From: Liquorilactobacillus uvarum DSM 19971
Lineage (GTDB): Bacteria > Bacillota > Bacilli > Lactobacillales > Lactobacillaceae
Assembly: GCF_001434935.1 (NCBI RefSeq)
Contig: NZ_AZEG01000019.1
Span: forward strand, 341 to 39,506
Length of the DNA: 39,166 bases
Reading direction: 5' to 3'
The translations under genes and the position numbers were made by a program. This document shows positions 38,244 to 39,166 of this stretch, piece by piece. The stretch's first letter is position 1; each line of letters begins with the position of its first letter. The notes beneath the pieces were generated by a model. It searched no databases. It was not told the origin of the DNA and worked only from the letters and a program-made list of their open reading frames with translations.

Positions 38244-39026
38244 ATGTTTAATCGGTATGCAGATGTTTTATCAAATTTACCAACTTATTCAAAAAATGTT
38301 TTTAAAAAAGGTTATTTAAAGTGGTTGTTTAATCAGTGTAAGGGGTGGGGGAAATTAAGTTATGGATTGCTTGTGTTTAATCTTATTTTACAAACCATCT
38401 CTTTGTTCCAATCTTATGCAGTTAACCCGACAGTAGCAATCCTAGGCTTTATTGGTGGAAACCTTTCAGTTGCCTGCGTAATCGGAATTTCGAATCGATC
38501 TGGGATTCAAGGTTGGTTAGGAGCAACGTCAGCTGTTTGCATTGCTTCAGTAGGCTTTATGGCAGGAAATTATGCAACTGCTTGGGAGCAAATTGGGTAT
38601 TTGCTTTTCCTTGATTTTTTCTGTATTTTAGATCCGAAATGGAATGATAATATTCAAGCTGAAAAACTTAAGAACCGATTTGAATGGATAGCATACATTG
38701 GTTTCTTCGTTTTGGCATGGGGAGTTCTCTACTATATCTTTAGTTTAACTAGTGATCCGCGTGTTTTCTTAGATAGTTTAAATTTGGCAATGGCCATCAC
38801 TGGATCATTGCTAGAATTGAATCGAAAACGTGAACAGTATTTTGTATGGACTATTAGTTCTGTGTTTACAATTGCTCTATGGACACAAACAATGTTGCAG
38901 GGAGATGGTAATTTCGCTTTGATCTTTAGTTATAGTGTGTTCTTCTTAAATGATATGTATGCATTCTTTAGTAAAAAAGGTTGGTTTCGCGGACAAAATG
39001 AAACAGGAAAAATGACAGTTAAATAA
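38244..39026 (+). CDS. pnuC: PnuC-type nicotinamide riboside transporter
   Basis: Facilitates uptake of the NAD precursor nicotinamide riboside, trapped in the cell by phosphorylation. 260 residues with about seven membrane helices beginning near residue 38, after a polar N-terminal tail. Characteristic stretches include NRSGIQGWLGATSAVCIA, the acidic loop FFCILDPKWND, and NRKREQYFVWTISSVFTIALW, which corresponds to the tryptophan-rich substrate-site helix of the family. ATG behind AAGGGAGAG. Its leader may be regulatory. Together with pncA at 15745 it points to NAD salvage from precursors. The substrate is inferred from family only. Confidence 0.85.
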   Translation: MFNRYADVLSNLPTYSKNVFKKGYLKWLFNQCKGWGKLSYGLLVFNLILQTISLFQSYAVNPTVAILGFIGGNLSVACVIGISNRSGIQGWLGATSAVCIASVGFMAGNYATAWEQIGYLLFLDFFCILDPKWNDNIQAEKLKNRFEWIAYIGFFVLAWGVLYYIFSLTSDPRVFLDSLNLAMAITGSLLELNRKREQYFVWTISSVFTIALWTQTMLQGDGNFALIFSYSVFFLNDMYAFFSKKGWFRGQNETGKMTVK

Positions 39027-39040
39027 TTTTTTAAATGTAT

Positions 39041-39066
39041 ATCAAGACTTTTGTCTTGATTATTTT
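39041..39066 (+). terminator. Terminator of the pnuC-like gene
   Basis: Perfect 8-bp stem ATCAAGAC / GTCTTGAT with a TTTT loop, followed by TATTTTTAT. The last 100 nt of the window (39067-39166) are AT-rich and hold nothing I can name. Confidence 0.85.
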
Positions 39067-39166
39067 TATGCAAAAAATACACAAAAAAATTTGTACTATT
39101 ATTTAATAAATTATGCTCCTATCCTAGTATTTGGTACATAAATTTCTGAACAGTTGTGCCATAATT

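Overview
The window is a chromosomal segment of a low-GC lactic acid bacterium, very probably Lactobacillaceae. I cannot fix the genus; a Ligilactobacillus/Liquorilactobacillus/Lactiplantibacillus-like lineage is my guess. The reasons are gene order (ctsR-clpC-rpoB-rpoC-comC-rpsL-rpsG-fusA, then the S10-spc-alpha cluster, then ecfA1-ecfA2-ecfT-truA-rplM-rpsI), AT-rich sequence, strong GGAGG ribosome binding sites, many TTG and GTG starts, and ECF transporters. Layout: 1-345 holds tRNA-Arg(ACG), tRNA-Pro(UGG) and tRNA-Pro(CGG) with a terminator. 464-3601 is the stress operon ctsR-clpC with a CtsR box over its own promoter. 3699-11355 is rpoB-rpoC behind a long structured leader. 11356-12309 holds a gene-free stretch with a degenerate CIRCE-like site and the antisense competence prepilin peptidase comC. 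12385-15739 is rpsL-rpsG-fusA. pncA (nicotinamidase) lies antisense at 15745-16296 and shares a bidirectional terminator with fusA. 16374-27100 is the S10-spc operon from rpsJ to secY, with a GC-rich attenuator-like leader and an internal promoter before rplO-secY. adk stands alone; infA-rpmJ-rpsM-rpsK-rpoA-rplQ follows with its own promoter and a three-hairpin leader, and ends in an RNA that fits the L17 downstream element. 30972-34250 is the ECF vitamin-transporter module ecfA1-ecfA2-ecfT plus truA; ecfT seems to start at CTG. rplM-rpsI ends the conserved island at 35278. The rest is accessory: an IS110-family transposase whose upstream non-coding DNA folds like a bridge RNA (seekRNA), a 5'-truncated IS30 transposase, the 3' remnant of a disrupted gene, two small unknown ORFs, and a PnuC-type nicotinamide riboside transporter with a switch-like leader and a terminator. 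Working together: the core supplies RNA polymerase, nearly the whole ribosome, EF-G, IF-1 and the Sec channel under several r-protein-type leaders. ClpC/CtsR is the proteostasis arm, EcfA1A2T is the shared energizing module for vitamin uptake, and PncA with PnuC supports NAD precursor salvage. The least ordinary parts are the IS110 non-coding region, the untested RNA leaders (S10, infA, rpoB, pnuC) and the IS-scarred junction at the end of the ribosomal island.
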